Both the position numbers and the translations under genes were made by a program. From Dendrolimus kikuchii (lineage: Eukaryota > Arthropoda > Insecta > Lepidoptera > Lasiocampidae): a stretch of DNA of 64,000 nt. The notes under the pieces are model-generated. The model ran no database searches. It saw nothing but the letters and a program-made list of their open reading frames with translations, and was not told where the DNA came from. The stretch's first letter is position 1; each line of letters begins with the position of its first letter. Location: assembly GCA_019925095.2 (NCBI GenBank), contig CM034405.1:15401401-15465400 (forward strand), in the 5' to 3' direction. Shown piece after piece: positions 44,341 to 55,799 of this stretch.

Positions 44341-44669
44341 GTGGACTTACCATTTATCATTGATCTAAAAATCTTACTTATATATATATTTTTTTAACTC
44401 AAATACTTTTTTACTTCTACTTTTACCCGAATCCTGCGAAAGCTATCCCATTTTCCGGGTTAAATAGATTTTAAATTTACAATTTTTTAGTCAAACTTTC
44501 ACACAGGTTACTTTATATTACATTTTTATCTAGATATTCCTCCTTATTTAAAGGAACGTTTTGATTTCTTACATCTTTATTATTCCACTTATTTGCGTTA
44601 TATCTCCATATATTGTCATAATTATATCTCCTTAATGGCCTGTACACAGTTCTTCCTTCATTGGCAACT

Positions 44670-45035
44670 CCTTAAGGGTAAAGGCTCTCCGTTTGTAGAA
44701 CTCATTGCCACTCAACATCAGAGAAGCTAAATCAGTATCGCGTTTAAAATACATGGTCATCATCATCACATTTTTGGTCCTCTCGAGTCTAATAGTGCTG
44801 CTTATTCTGTATGTATATGATATGTATTATGTTTGTGTGATATACTATGTGTATTATTATTTATTTTTTATGTTTTGAATGTTTCATATTATTTGTTGTC
44901 TATAGGTATAGAGGGGTTGCATGGAAGAAATCGTTTTAAGCGATAAGGCCGCCCTTTGTCCGACATTCATTGTAGGTACTTTGTTTTTAAGAACGTAATT
45001 TTTAATTTTTGGTGAACAATAAAGTGTTTTTTTTT
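44670..45035 (+). pseudogene. Jockey/CR1-type LINE C-terminal scrap and 3' tail
   Basis: 44690-44760 translates to SPFVELIATQHQRS-like and 'KYMVIIIITFLVLSSLIVL'-like scraps, consistent with the decayed C-terminus of this LINE type. 44905-45035 is the tail 'ggttgcatggaagaaatcgttttaagcgataaggccgcc...gaacaataaagtg'. Strongly decayed. Confidence 0.55.
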
Positions 45036-46625
45036 TAATTTGTAAATAAATCTACTCATAAATATAATTAATGTATATATTATATTATTATAGTTTATAT
45101 ATAATACCTACTCATAAAATTATAGGGGTTGTCTTTAGGCAAATAGGCATTTTAAAGTAATATTAATATTACGGCTTCATAAATATTTAACATAACTTTT
45201 TAACCCAATTTCGGACTCTAAAGCATGTCACACTCTAAGGCCATTAAATATGAAAGGGGAAAATTGTAAATTCTATCTTCATACATAGCCGAGTTGCGTC
45301 GTCCTAATACAATCATATAGTCAACCCAAGCTCTTTACTAACCTCGTCGGATCCACGTAAAATTAGGCCATACCCACCCTTAAAAGTGGACCCCTTCAGC
45401 CCCCTTACCCCACATAATTCACCCACCACGTGCGACCCTTGAGAAAAATAGCTCGAAAAACAGACAAGATTTAATTCGGCCCAGTTTTGTGGACCACATT
45501 TTTGAGAAACGATTTAGAAACTGGTCATTGAATATTGAAAGGTGTTTTTTTTTAATTTAAATTCTGTAATCTAATGTATGTATGTCATAATGTATGTTGA
45601 ATTTGCATTTGAATAGCGCCTTTTGTTGAATATAAGTGTAGGATTCATACACACTATCCAATATTTACGGCAATAAGTGTGCAATCGGTTGAACGTCTGT
45701 CTTTTCTATTTAACCAAATTATGTCAATCCAACACGTGGCTGCATATAGGTAGTTTTTGAAGACATTTACATAATATAGAAGTATATAGTTTCCTAAGTT
45801 TAATATTTTTAACGTTAATAATAATTATTTTTAAAAGCCCTTGGTCCTCAGAGACATCAATATCATATTTCACTTTGACGTTAACTAAGGTAAAATACAA
45901 ACTTAAGTCAATATGTAACATGAGAAGATTTAATCATTAGCATTATTACACTTTGCGACATTTTGTCATGAAACAAAGCCTGATATTAATTTACCAGAAA
46001 AATGTAAAATTTATGTGGCCTTTCTGCCATTTAGTTCTCTAGTTATTCTGTAAATTAAGAAAAAGTAAATTAATTTGAAATTTGAATCTACTATGAAGTA
46101 CAGATAATATAGGTAGTACGCATATAATATTGTAAGTATACTGTTTTAAAATATCGGTCTATGTACATAGCATAGAAAGTAGACAATATATTACATATAC
46201 TATATATAGAGAGAATTTGCTTGACAACAAGAAATTGCGAGACACATATTACATACATACATTACATTTAAAAAAAAAAAATATGGAATGACCTTCAAAA
46301 AATGTTCTCCAGTGGATGTTAGTTTGAATAAAAACATTTGAAATTGAATATCGTTTTATTTTCTTTATCGGCTTAATCTCGTTTGTCTGAATGTAAGGCA
46401 TCATAAAGGTTCGGCCCTTACCCGTGCCGTTAATCTAAGCAAATGTAGCGATCCGGGCGGAGGGTACCCTAAACTGTTTGATGTTTTAACTCACGGGATT
46501 TCAACGAAAAACTTTGTTTATTTAATCCAGGGCCTTTGTATATATACGCTTGTATATAAGAGCTTTTGCCTTTCAAACGGAATTAACCTTTTATATTCTA
46601 CAAACATATTATAATAGTATATTAC
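45036..46625. other. no gene; GC-richer island at 45280-45520
   Basis: 45280-45520 has 'ccacgtaaaattaggccatacccaccc', C-runs and 'gcacccaccacgtgcg'-like E-box sequence; possibly conserved non-coding. The rest is AT-rich. Confidence 0.3.
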
Positions 46626-46626
46626 A

Positions 46627-46895
46627 ATAATAGCAGCCTGTAAACGTCCCACTGCTCGGACCTCCTACTATTTAAGAAAGAACAGTATACCCGTCACACT
46701 TGTCCAAGGCGGCTTAGCGGTTTTGACACATCGGTTATCTCGATGTGCAGCTTTCACCACGATGTTTTATTAGCAAGTGGTAATTGTAACAATATGCACA
46801 TTATGTCAAAAAACTGCCTAAGATGTTGTACATGCGTTCCACGCACTTTGAGTTTCGGGCGCCTGCGCTAGCCATTACGGTACCACGACTTCTAA
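46627..46895. mobile_element. decayed SINE-like repeat
   Basis: Blocks 'cccactgctcggacctcc', 'acagtatacccgtcacacttgtc', 'caccacgatgtttt' and a tRNA-like minus-strand end ('ggtaccgtaatggctagcgcagg') parallel 20600-20905. Confidence 0.6.
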
Positions 46896-47103
46896 AAACA
46901 TATGTTAAAGGAATATTGAAGAAAAAATGTTGCTCACAGAAATTAAAACTCTGCATAAATTCTTAGTTAACTAATTAGTAGTAACCGTGAGATTTAAACA
47001 CACTTAAAATGCGAATAAATGTTAATTTAATTATGTCTAGAAAAATCCCAAGAAATTAACAGTTATCTTCATTTTAAAAGTATAATCTAAAGTAATTAAG
47101 ATA

Positions 47104-47370
47104 AGATAAGAATGACTAAACAGATATACAATGCAAAAGTGGATGGATGCAGAAGTCGTGGAAAGCCACGACACACCTTCCATGATCAAATTGATCGTGT
47201 ACTAGCGGAGGGTGATGTCAGGAGCCTTAAGAACAGACGAGTGTGCATGACAAGAGTTATGAATGTCAAAGAAGCAAGTGAGGTGTGTAAGAATGGGCCT
47301 AAATGGCGCTCTGTTGTTCGTGCCTACCCCGCAAGGGAATTGGCGTGAAGTTATGTATGTATGTATGTAT
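47104..47370 (+). mobile_element. family B (RTE-like) 3' fragment
   Basis: Encodes MTKQIYNAKVDGCRSRGK onward to PARELA and stop, then (TATG)n. Perfect 12-bp duplication GTAATTAAGATA at 47092-47103 and 47371-47382. Shares KNGPKWRSVV with the 52-kb copy (others KNKPEWRS), so these two are subfamily sisters. Confidence 0.92.
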
Positions 47371-47382
47371 GTAATTAAGATA

Positions 47383-48725
47383 TACGAATAGGTGAAACAA
47401 AAAGTCGTCTTTCATACACTGATAAGCAATCTTTCATCAAATTAAAATCTTCATTATAAAATATACCAACTCATAGTTATCCGTCCTTCTTTCCACAGTC
47501 GTTACATATTACATGTGTACATACATCTAATTATAAGCTAAACTCCACAATAAATCTGTTTGTGCCTGTAAAATCATTAAAAGTAGGTAATATATATGTC
47601 TATAAATAGGACTAAAGAGGGATTTTTTTAATTCAATAAGTTCAAACCCAAATCAGAGATTAATGTTGAATTTTTTTGAGAAACGGGATATATGGTTGTA
47701 TATTTTTTTTCTGTGGCTATGTATGCCTGTATAGATACATATTATCACGACTGTGTCCCACCGGGGTAGACAAAGACGATGGATTTCATCATCTTAACAT
47801 ACATCTTTTGCTTCATCTATTTTAATTAATGTCACAAAATAAGTGTATGACAACAGTGTGGATCGTAGAATTGGTACTGTTATACCGCGACATACTTACC
47901 ACGATCAAATCGCAGATATCTGACATAAGGGCCAGCTAAAAAGCACCTATAATAAGCATGTAGTATCTTTAAAGTTGATAAATATGCATTTCGGTTATGA
48001 TTTCTCCTTTCTTTTCTGTATAGGTTACCCCTATGACAGAGATTGCCAGATAGTATTCTATATGTAAACGTATAAGTATTATTAGCAAGAGAATTAATTA
48101 TTTGGCATTTGAAGAGGGTCGCGTGTCCGAGGCACCTGTCATCTTCGATAACCCTCACCTTGCTCTGACAACGATGACAGGTCAATATCTCATATTTGAT
48201 TAGAAAGTAGCGGGAGCTACAGCGCTAAATATATTAATTTATCTCTACCTATTGCTTGTGCCGTACAAGGTGCTATAGATCTAAAATTATAAATGCTCAT
48301 GGGGAAATTCGAATTTCGAACATTTTAATGGCGACTTTTTACTGTACAGATTACATTTTTTTTAAAAGTGAAAACTAATGAGGTGTCTTTGGGGACAGGA
48401 GTTTTTGGCGGGGAGTGAAAGGGGACTGTGCTGTGCAGTTTTATGTTCTAAAACTGTGTAAAATTACTCTAAAATGAACAGTAGGTCTAGGTAATTCATA
48501 GTTTTTATGTACTTAGTAATTATGTGTTTTGGTGAGAAATGTGAACTGTATAGGCAAACGAGCTCCGTTGTTTAGCGTTAGTTGTAGCCTACAATTCAAC
48601 TGTGTTACGTATACAAAGACTTATTACATCAGAATTGGCTATATAGACTAAATTCCTTTGCCTGCCTTTGTGGCGAATTCTACTACTACTACTGTCTTTG
48701 AGACACCTGATTGAAACGAGGTTTC
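47383..48725. other. nothing recognised
   Basis: A 101-codon minus frame (47880-48185) has no recognisable domain. The rest is AT-rich. Confidence 0.4.
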
Positions 48726-48730
48726 AAAAA

Positions 48731-48780
48731 CCATCGAGGACCATCGGAGGCCACTGAAGACTATCAGAGGCCATCGAAGA
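48731..48780. repeat. five 10-bp tandem units
   Basis: CCATCGAGGA, CCATCGGAGG, CCACTGAAGA, CTATCAGAGG, CCATCGAAGA: a short degenerate decamer array. Confidence 0.8.
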
Positions 48781-49729
48781 AATTGTATAGTATATAGCTA
48801 TTAAAAGACTTTGCATTTTCAAAACAATGTATATAATACTTATAGATATTATTTTTGATCTTATTGCATTGCATTAATTTTCGAATTTATATAATAATAT
48901 TCAGAGGCCAGCATTTTATCTTTCGCTAACCCTTTTTTCTTTTCATACCCATCAGCCGATTAGCGTGCGATAAGAAACTTTGTCCCAATAATTAAGTACC
49001 TATATTTTATTTAAAAACAGAGATAGTTAAACAGTGGGGTGAGATTGTTTAATCTGACAGCTAGTTTAAACAGGTTATTAAGTCTAAATAGAGTTTATGA
49101 ATACAATTTTCTTTAATTAACTGTTAAAAGTATTACTTAAAAATTAAACAACGTTTTTGAATAACGCTGAATATGTGTTTGTATGTTTTAAATTAAAAAT
49201 AGATGAAAATTTCTAATTACGAAAATTCCAATTTATCTATTAGTAATTAATTGATTTTTACCTTTCATGTCTCTGAGTGTCACAGAAATAAATGCCGTTT
49301 CAAGACAAATGCAATTCCTTGCATCATTTATCGCCATAATATATGCAAAACGTAACCAGGGTAAATACAATCAGCTCAAAAAGATTGAATATTCAATAGC
49401 TGTCGAAAAGCTATCCGAGGTACAGAGGTCACTCGCCGCTCTTGAACCCGATGCACTGTTTACGTTGCAAACTGCAAAGAAAAAAGTTCAACTATTACTA
49501 CGAGTTTTCGAATCAATTCTACTACTATAGGTACTGTTGTTATCGTTGTATACGAGATTTATACAAAAAAACACGTAGAACTCGCAGAACATATGACTTA
49601 CGAACAAAGACTGCTGATACAATTAATAATAAGTTATGATCCCCCAAAATACTACGTCCGCTCGCTTTTATATCAGAGCGATAACAAAACGGGTCGAGTA
49701 GTACCTAATCACAACTACCCGCAAATATT
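48781..49729. other. no gene confirmed; open frame 49267-49530 (+)
   Basis: The 87-codon frame from ATG 49267 has a short hydrophobic start (QFLASFIAIIYAK), a charged middle and a hydrophobic end. I do not recognise the family. It could be a decayed membrane-protein exon or chance. An overlapping frame of similar length weakens the case. Confidence 0.25.
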
Positions 49730-49874
49730 TTTTTATTGCATGAGTTCAGCAGACATTGGAAAGCGGTTACCATCGCCTATAGACATCCGTGACACCAAGT
49801 GCTACCAATGTACTGCCACTCTCTAAAGAGCCCGACCGCAGGAAATTGTATTTTTTCTCCGTTCCTGCACGGAC
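49730..49874 (-). mobile_element. family A SINE-like copy, half deleted
   Basis: Tail and the first ~110 bp of the right side present; the 150-bp middle (GGTGGTAG to TTCCAG region) is missing. Confidence 0.85.
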
Positions 49875-50285
49875 AAGAATATAAGGATCACTACTAGCAA
49901 CAAATGTTATTCACTCCATAATATATTAGTACAGTCTCTTAGAAGCTTGATTTAGGTTACCGCGGGAACTTAAGTGATATTTTTATGGATAATATATAAA
50001 ATTATATTATTAATGTAATAATATTATAATACTTACAATTATAACGTAAGTTAACAATTAACTGGATCTAAAAGTAACTAAACAAATACGTACCTACTAT
50101 GAAATAATTCACGTTGCCAGCGTGCATAAAAATTACTTTCACTAATTTGAATAAAAGACAAAATATCACGGTAAAAAATAAATCACGACTACAAATATAC
50201 AATTTCAATGAAAACCAATAGTAGGGGTTCTTAAGTGCTTTGATACATTTTTCATTGTCAGTATACTATACATCAAAACGTAGAG
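49875..50285. other. AT-rich, nothing recognised
   Basis: No feature supported. Confidence 0.4.
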
Positions 50286-50292
50286 ATAGTTA

Positions 50293-50430
50293 GTTACCTT
50301 TTAAAAGTGAATAATAAGAAAATGAATCGGTGCATTTGAGTGTTGAATCCACGGAAGCCGGCCACTCGGTTGACTCGGCGCCGCGTCCATAACACTCGAC
50401 GGCTGCATCACACGATGGCCCTCCGTGCAT
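50293..50430 (-). CDS. candidate coding exon, unknown
   Basis: Minus-strand frame from ATG (50430; context aaaaATGC) begins MHGGPSCDAAVECYGRGAES and runs open past a good donor AAG|GTAACT (exon end 50298). The frame is also open upstream to 50658. The 130 bp are clearly GC-richer than the flanks and not part of any repeat I see. No domain recognised; it could be non-coding conserved DNA instead. Confidence 0.22.
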
Positions 50431-50660
50431 TTTTGTACTTCGAACGTCGACTGACGGATTAGAAATCAACGCTCTCCAGATATCATTTAGTATTTGGCAT
50501 GAACTTGAAGGATAAAGTTCTGTTGTGCAATTCTCTTTAAAAAAATGTAACGATATTAATATATGAAATGTGACGTCACGAAATTTATACATCCTCTCAC
50601 CCCTTGTCAGACTTTGTTTCACTTCTACTACGTGTGAACTGCACAGACACACACACAATT

Positions 50661-50990
50661 TTTTTCATTGCACGAGTTCACCAGACGGCCCACCTGATGG
50701 AAACCGGTTACCATCGTCTATGGACATTATAGTAACACCCAAGATGCTACCAATGTTCCGCCTCTCGCTGAACGGAGAGTTGAAGCATGCCACTAATTCC
50801 GGAACACCACTCAAGATTGTTATGGCAGCATACTTTAGACCAGGGGGGTAGCCAACCAGACAAGCAAATACCTTACCACCGTGCAGTGGGTTGTTTGGTC
50901 GCCTCTTACTGGCCTGGCTAGTAAGAGGCGACAAATAGGCAAGTTGCCTGGTCGCCTGGCCGCAGGAAATTGTATTCTTTCCCCTTTCAA
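50661..50990 (-). mobile_element. family A SINE-like copy with internal inverted duplication
   Basis: Tail at the left; the 5' region at the right carries a 35-bp hairpin (50898-50932) made of the normal GTCGCCTCTTAC and its complement. Lacks the terminal GCAGGAACGG. Confidence 0.85.
50898..50932. repeat. 12-bp perfect hairpin
   Basis: Arms GTCGCCTCTTAC and GTAAGAGGCGAC with an 11-nt loop. Confidence 0.95.
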
Positions 50991-51720
50991 TAAGAGTATT
51001 AATTACGCAAGAATTAACTATGTGTTGAAAATGATACAATATCTCCCTTGTTCGGCACGTTAGTCAAAGATCTACAATTTGTGAAGTTTCTTTAAAATGA
51101 GTGCGATCTTTGTCTATTGCCTATTTGTTAGAATTAATATAAAAAAAAATATATTTGTCAAGGTACATGTCGCTGGCTCAATACACACACAGTACACAAA
51201 TCATGTAAAGCATTTTTTAAAACACCGCCATCTATTAGACATAAAAGCATATATATAAATACATAACGCGCGATCGGGTACAGATAGTATGAGTTATTTT
51301 TTAATATCTTTACGTCACAATTTAAGGTCATCCAAATAGATGTAGTTCATTGTTGTCCTTTTAAAAATACGTTTGTAGAATTATACCAACCGAATTGTAT
51401 TACAAATAGGTAATGTATCCAGTTTAAATCGAGAACAAGCATCTATTTACCAATTCTAATAAAGCAAAAACGCATCCAGCATCCGTGACTAACGTTGCGA
51501 AAGCGGATGTTACCCGAAATTATATCTAAATTTATTGCAATATATACATAAAAAAAATTGAACATGTGCGTGTCTACGCATAGCGCAAAATTCCGTATAG
51601 TGTGTTATGGGTTAATGTTTAACGTCACTAGCAATGTGGCATGTTAAAAATAATTCATTAAAAACTTGACTAAATCTAAGCTGTGTCCAAAAATGCAAGT
51701 GAGTTCTAAGATATTCTTCT
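50991..51720. other. nothing recognised
   Basis: AT-rich; 51225-51240 'caccgccatctattagac' is a short motif common in lepidopteran repeats. Confidence 0.4.
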
Positions 51721-52007
51721 CCGTGCAGGAACGGAGAAAGAGTACAACTTCCTGCGGCGACAAAACAACCCACAGCCAGGTGGTAGGGTATTTGCTCGAC
51801 TGGATGGCAACCGTCCCTGGTCTAGAGTATGCCGCCATAACAACATTGTGTTGTGTTCCGGCATTAGTGACCAGGTTCCAGTCTCCCTTAAGAGAGCAGT
51901 AGCGCATTTGCATCACCTTTGGTGCTCCAAATGTCCATAGGCGATGGTATCCGCTTTCCATCAAGTGGGCCGTCTGCCTGTCTGCTAAGCTCCTGCAATA
52001 AAAAAAT
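51721..52007 (+). mobile_element. family A SINE-like copy
   Basis: Intact 5' end CCGTGCAGGAACGG and A-rich end; same 'gggcggcctgtcgtaagag' deletion as 29187-29478. Confidence 0.9.
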
Positions 52008-52143
52008 TAAAAAAATTGGGCCGAGCGTAAAAAAAATGTCACGACTTCAAAGACATACATATCATTTCAAAACTACTTAATAAGCTAACGGGTGCGTTAT
52101 CATATTTTGACACAGTCTGTACATTTTTTGGCAAACACAATAA

Positions 52144-52792
52144 CATACATACATACATACATAACTTCACGCCAGTTCCCTTGCGGGGTAGGCACGAACA
52201 ACAGAGCGCCATTTAGGCCCATTTTTACACACCTCACTTGCTTCTTTGACATTCATAACTCTTGTCATGCACACTCGTCTGTTCTTAAGGCTCCTGACAT
52301 CACCCTCCGCTAGTACACGATCAATTTGATCATGGAAGGTGTGTCGTGGCCTTCCACGACTTCTGCATCCATCCACTTTTGCATTGTATATCTGTTTAGT
52401 CATTCTTTCATCATGCATTCTTTCCACATGCCCGAACCACCGGAGCATTCCTTTCCTTACCTTCACCCCGACACTCTCTTTCAGACCAACTCTCTTTCTT
52501 ACTTCGGTATTACGAACGCGGTCCGCGAGCGTCACTCCGCAGATTTTGCGCAGTGCTCGCATCTCAACCGCGTTTACTCTACTTTCATGCTCTCTCTTCC
52601 ATACCCAACTCTCGCTTCCATACGTGAGCGTAGGTACCAGCACCGCGTTGTGTATGGCGAGCTGGGCCTTCTGGCTGAGGTTCTTAGCGCCTAGAAGTTT
52701 ACCTAACGCTCCATTCAAACTATTCCCCAAATTTACTCTTCTTTCTATATCAGCGGTGTACCTTCCATCCCTGCTAAAAGTAAATCCAAGAT
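52144..52792 (-). pseudogene. RTE-like LINE (family B), longest copy; pol C-terminus
   Basis: Uninterrupted 209-codon minus-strand frame, 52796 to the stop at 52167, then ~10 nt and (TATG)n. It opens YLGFTFSRDGRYTADIE, a common end-of-RT region (strand after the RT core), continues through ALGKLL.AKNLSQKAQLAI and PTLTYGSESWVWKREHES, then MLRWFGHVERMHDERM and RSRGRPRHTFHDQIDRV, the GH..RM / GRP.. C-terminal motif of RTE-type LINEs. The catalytic RT domain (YXDD) and endonuclease are absent, so it cannot work alone. ACACAATAA duplications at 52135-52143 and 52793-52801 show it was inserted already truncated. Confidence 0.85.
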
Positions 52793-52801
52793 ACACAATA
52801 A

Positions 52802-53340
52802 TACATCAGCAAATGCCTAGTAAGGCAATAAATGTACAGAAATTCATTTAAAAAACATTTTCAAGTTCTTAAATACAAAGCAGATTTTGGATAATATCTT
52901 TATTAGTTCGTTAATTAAAGAAATAGGGCGCAGATGGATCAGAGGTTTAGAAAAAATTATGTATTTATATTGACTACTCACTGTACCCTAAAAACGTTGA
53001 TTGTCATCTCCACGCGAAATACACGAAAGCCCTTTTGTTTTTGTCAAATTAGCCAATCCTCAAGATAACAAAAACATCCCTTTATTATAAGGGACAAAAG
53101 CCCTTTTTATTGACGGGCACGGGGCGGGTTTTACAATCTTCCGTATATAGATTGAAGGGTGGGAGGGTTGCGGTTGTCCCCCTTTTGGGAAACTTATCTA
53201 CCTCCAAATTAGATCGGGTTTTTGGGTAAAATTCCATTACATTCTCACACTCCCTATTACAACCTACATTGTTCTGTTTCTTGTGCTTTATATTTTAATC
53301 TTTGGTATTTATACGTTTTTATATTTATTTGTTTTTATTA
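52802..53340. other. no gene; possible conserved island 53030-53240
   Basis: 53030-53240 is repeat-free, with 'cgaaagcccttttgttttt', 'acaaaagccctttttattg', 'acgggcacggggcggg' and 'gttgtccccctttt'. The regular A/T-run texture suggests conserved non-coding DNA (inference). Confidence 0.3.
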
Positions 53341-53344
53341 ATGT

Positions 53345-53560
53345 TTAGCACGGGTCGCATGCCATATGTGGTTTAGGAGGTGGGCACTGAAAATCAGCGC
53401 TGTGTCGGACTACGTTTCGGCACAGCAAAATGCTGACTGCCAAGTTAATTTTCCAAATTGCGGCATACAATGTCTGTATAATTTTATCTATACTTTGTTC
53501 AGTTAGTACTATTTTGTGGTGTGTGCCGTTATTAGAAATAAATATTTTTCGTTCTTTCTT
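53345..53560 (+). repeat. possible dispersed repeat with AATAAA end
   Basis: 'ggtttaggaggtgggcactgaaaatcagcgctgtgtcgg...gtactattttgtggtgtgtgccgttattagaaataaatatt' looks like the 3' end of a lepidopteran repeat remembered elsewhere. Only one copy in this window, so unproven. Confidence 0.3.
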
Positions 53561-53639
53561 CTTTTGCTTTCTTTCTTTCACTCTGCGTTTCGCTAGTAAA
53601 GTTTTTTTTATAATTTTACAGCACATTGATTTTTAAATC

Positions 53640-54805
53640 TCTTCATACTAATAATATGTCAAACACAATCGTTCCGTAGAAAAAGGTAACTAAGAAGAGC
53701 TACTAAGACCTAGATGTCTATATGGCGCCACATGTTAGAATTTTATTGTTAAAAAATACATTTTTATGCCAAATAAGTTAAAACCTGGAAAAGAAACTTA
53801 TAAAGGCTTTTTAATTTTTTTGCATAAAACTTAAGCGGGTTTTCATTGCGTTTTTTAATGTTCGATTTTTTTGTTTTCTCTTTACGGCATTGACAAGTAA
53901 CGGAGTATCGTAAAATATGATATAATTATGAATCCGATTACACAATTATAAAAAATTTAATACATAAAAGGCTGAAGGGGTTTAACCGTGGTCTTAACAG
54001 TATTGGCAAGTGATAAAGAAGTTATATATGAAGGTAATATAGCAATAATGAAAAAACTGTTTTATCTATCCTTACTAATTTAGATTACATGTAACCTTCA
54101 GACCTCTCATACGTTCTATTTAGGGTTCCCAACCATACTATAATATATAGTATCTTAATATATTTCAGTCAATTGTACTATATCTTACCTATAGAAAAAT
54201 AATACAGTAGGAAATGTAACTATATTTTCATCGCTAATTCGATTGTCGCGCTTTTACTTCAGATTCTTATAAATATTTTAAAAAGAATAGAACTTTGCTG
54301 ACTAAAGCCAAAAATAATAATAAATACATATGAAAAAAAAAACAAGGGGGGAAATTTCAGACCAGTATATTCCGAAAATACAATTTTTATCATTTTTGTC
54401 TGTCTGCCTTTCTGTTTCGGCTAATGTCTAAAACGGCGAGACCGATTTTGACAGGCCTTTCATTGGCAGATAGCTGATGTTACAAGGAGTAACTTAGACT
54501 ACTTTTAAAATTAGGGTTCCGCGAAAAAGAACTCAACGAAGAAGATGAAGTCCCGCGAAAAGCTAGTGAAATGTAAAATAACTAATGAAAAATAAATGTG
54601 TACTATTTTTGCCTCTAACTTTCCCAAAAGTACTATATTTCTACGGTTAAAAAACAAAAATACTATAATTTCTTCAAAAAAGATGGCAACCCTAGTTCTA
54701 TTAGATCTTTTACGAATGAATATCTATCCCGGAGATGGGTCTTGAAGTACCTACCATAACCAAAACATACTTAAAATTCATGACAAAAATATTTTTATTG
54801 AAGAC
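53640..54805. other. nothing recognised
   Basis: 54400-54560 carries a decayed Helitron-like phrase ('gtctgtctgcctttctg...gagaccgattttgacagg...aaagctagtg'), otherwise AT-rich. Confidence 0.35.
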
Positions 54806-54809
54806 ATAA

Positions 54810-55010
54810 AACCCTGGGCTCGGGTGAAATTTAACTATCCTCGTATATAATGAGGGTGGTAAGGGGAGATTAGGAGGGTGCTTCTTGCAAACGGGTCTGC
54901 GTGCCTGGCCGCGGGCGGAGGCGATTTGTCCAACATCCCCTCGGAACCCTACAGCGAAGGTCGGTGGTTCTCAATATGCCACTTGTAGCATTTCAATCTA
55001 CTTCTATCGT
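54810..55010. promoter_or_regulatory. candidate conserved non-coding island
   Basis: GC-richer, repeat-free: 'gcttcttgcaaacgggtctgcgtgcctggccgcgggcggaggcg'. No frame. Inferred only from composition. Confidence 0.25.
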
Positions 55011-55066
55011 CGTTTTAGGGTAATGTACATCTTCTTCTTTATATAGTATAAAACAAAGTTGTTAGG

Positions 55067-55101
55067 TACAGACAGACAGACGCGGGGTCTGTCTGTCTGT
55101 A
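55067..55101. repeat. 15-bp-arm palindrome of GACA/GTCT
   Basis: TACAGACAGACAGAC and its perfect complement flank GCGGG. It sits in a Helitron-like opening ('ctgcaaactccttctaaactacccaacggatt'). Confidence 0.9.
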
Positions 55102-55159
55102 TATATATCTGCAAACTCCTTCTAAACTACCCAACGGATTTGTAAGCGGTTTTCATTAG

Positions 55160-55680
55160 ATAACACTAGCCTACTAAAAAAAAGTCATCTGTACTTTTGA
55201 CCAGGCCCATCGATTCTTATGTATTTCGATGCATTAAATAATATGGGGTTAGTTTGTAATTTACTCAAAATTTTGCGGATGTATGGCATCCGCAAAATTT
55301 TGAGTAAATTACAAAAAACCGCAAATAATGGCAAAAAATTGCAGTTTGGGCGATTAAAAAGTTTTATGGAAGTAGATTAAGTATGATTTTTATGTATTTC
55401 GATCCGCTGTTTCTGAATCCAAGGCCAATTTGACCCATAAGCCCTCGAAAATCCAGGTAATTTGCAGAAAACGCCTGAAAATTGCTAAAAATTTTACATT
55501 CCATTACAAAAGAAAATGCATTATAAAAAAAAAGCGGTGCAATTTATTCCAAAATTTTGAAGGTGTATGGACCAAACTGTCCCCAGATCCGGATTCAGCG
55601 TATCGAAATACATAGGAATAGATATATGTCTAGTCAAAAGTACAATCCACTTTTTTTGTGGGCCGGTTTAATTTTTCAAG
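55160..55680. mobile_element. foldback element with ~75-bp inverted ends
   Basis: Left AAAAAAAGTCATCTGTACTT..GAC.AG..C..ATCGATTC.TATGTATTTCGAT (55180-55231) is complementary to the right end (55604-55660), 'atcgaaatacataggaata...gtctagtcaaaagtac...ctttttttgtggg'. A third 'tatgtatttcgat' lies at 55391. Non-coding; contains the hairpin at 55253-55315. Confidence 0.7.
55253..55315. repeat. perfect 29-bp hairpin, 5-nt loop
   Basis: Arms 55253-55281 and 55287-55315 are exact complements (TTTGTAATTTACTCAAAATT... / ...CCGCAAAATTTTGAG...), loop TATGG. Confidence 0.97.
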
Positions 55681-55694
55681 AAAGTATACTCACG

Positions 55695-55795
55695 ATACCT
55701 ATATAAGAATCTAATTAAGTTTTTATATAAGTTATATAGACCTACCCACTAGGGTTTGCTTTTGGGAAAACTTATATAGTATTGTATAATTGTAC
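55695..55795 (+). repeat. dispersed repeat shared with 5.66 kb
   Basis: 'tctaattaagtttttatataagttatatag' and 'ccactagggttt' match 5665-5730; in both places it follows Helitron-like sequence. Confidence 0.5.
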
Positions 55796-55799
55796 TAAA

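Noticed and set aside
47880..48185. 101-codon minus-strand frame with CxxC at its start
   Set aside because: A single CHRC near the start, no second pair in zinc-finger spacing, no recognised family and AT-biased codons; likely chance.
49267..49530. Fragment of a chemoreceptor-like membrane protein
   Set aside because: Hydrophobic ends suggested it, but no signature motif is visible and an overlapping frame is equally long; not supportable.
52326..52851. Plus-strand frames of 122 and 170 codons
   Set aside because: Shadows of the minus-strand RTE-like pol fragment, which matches known LINE motifs.
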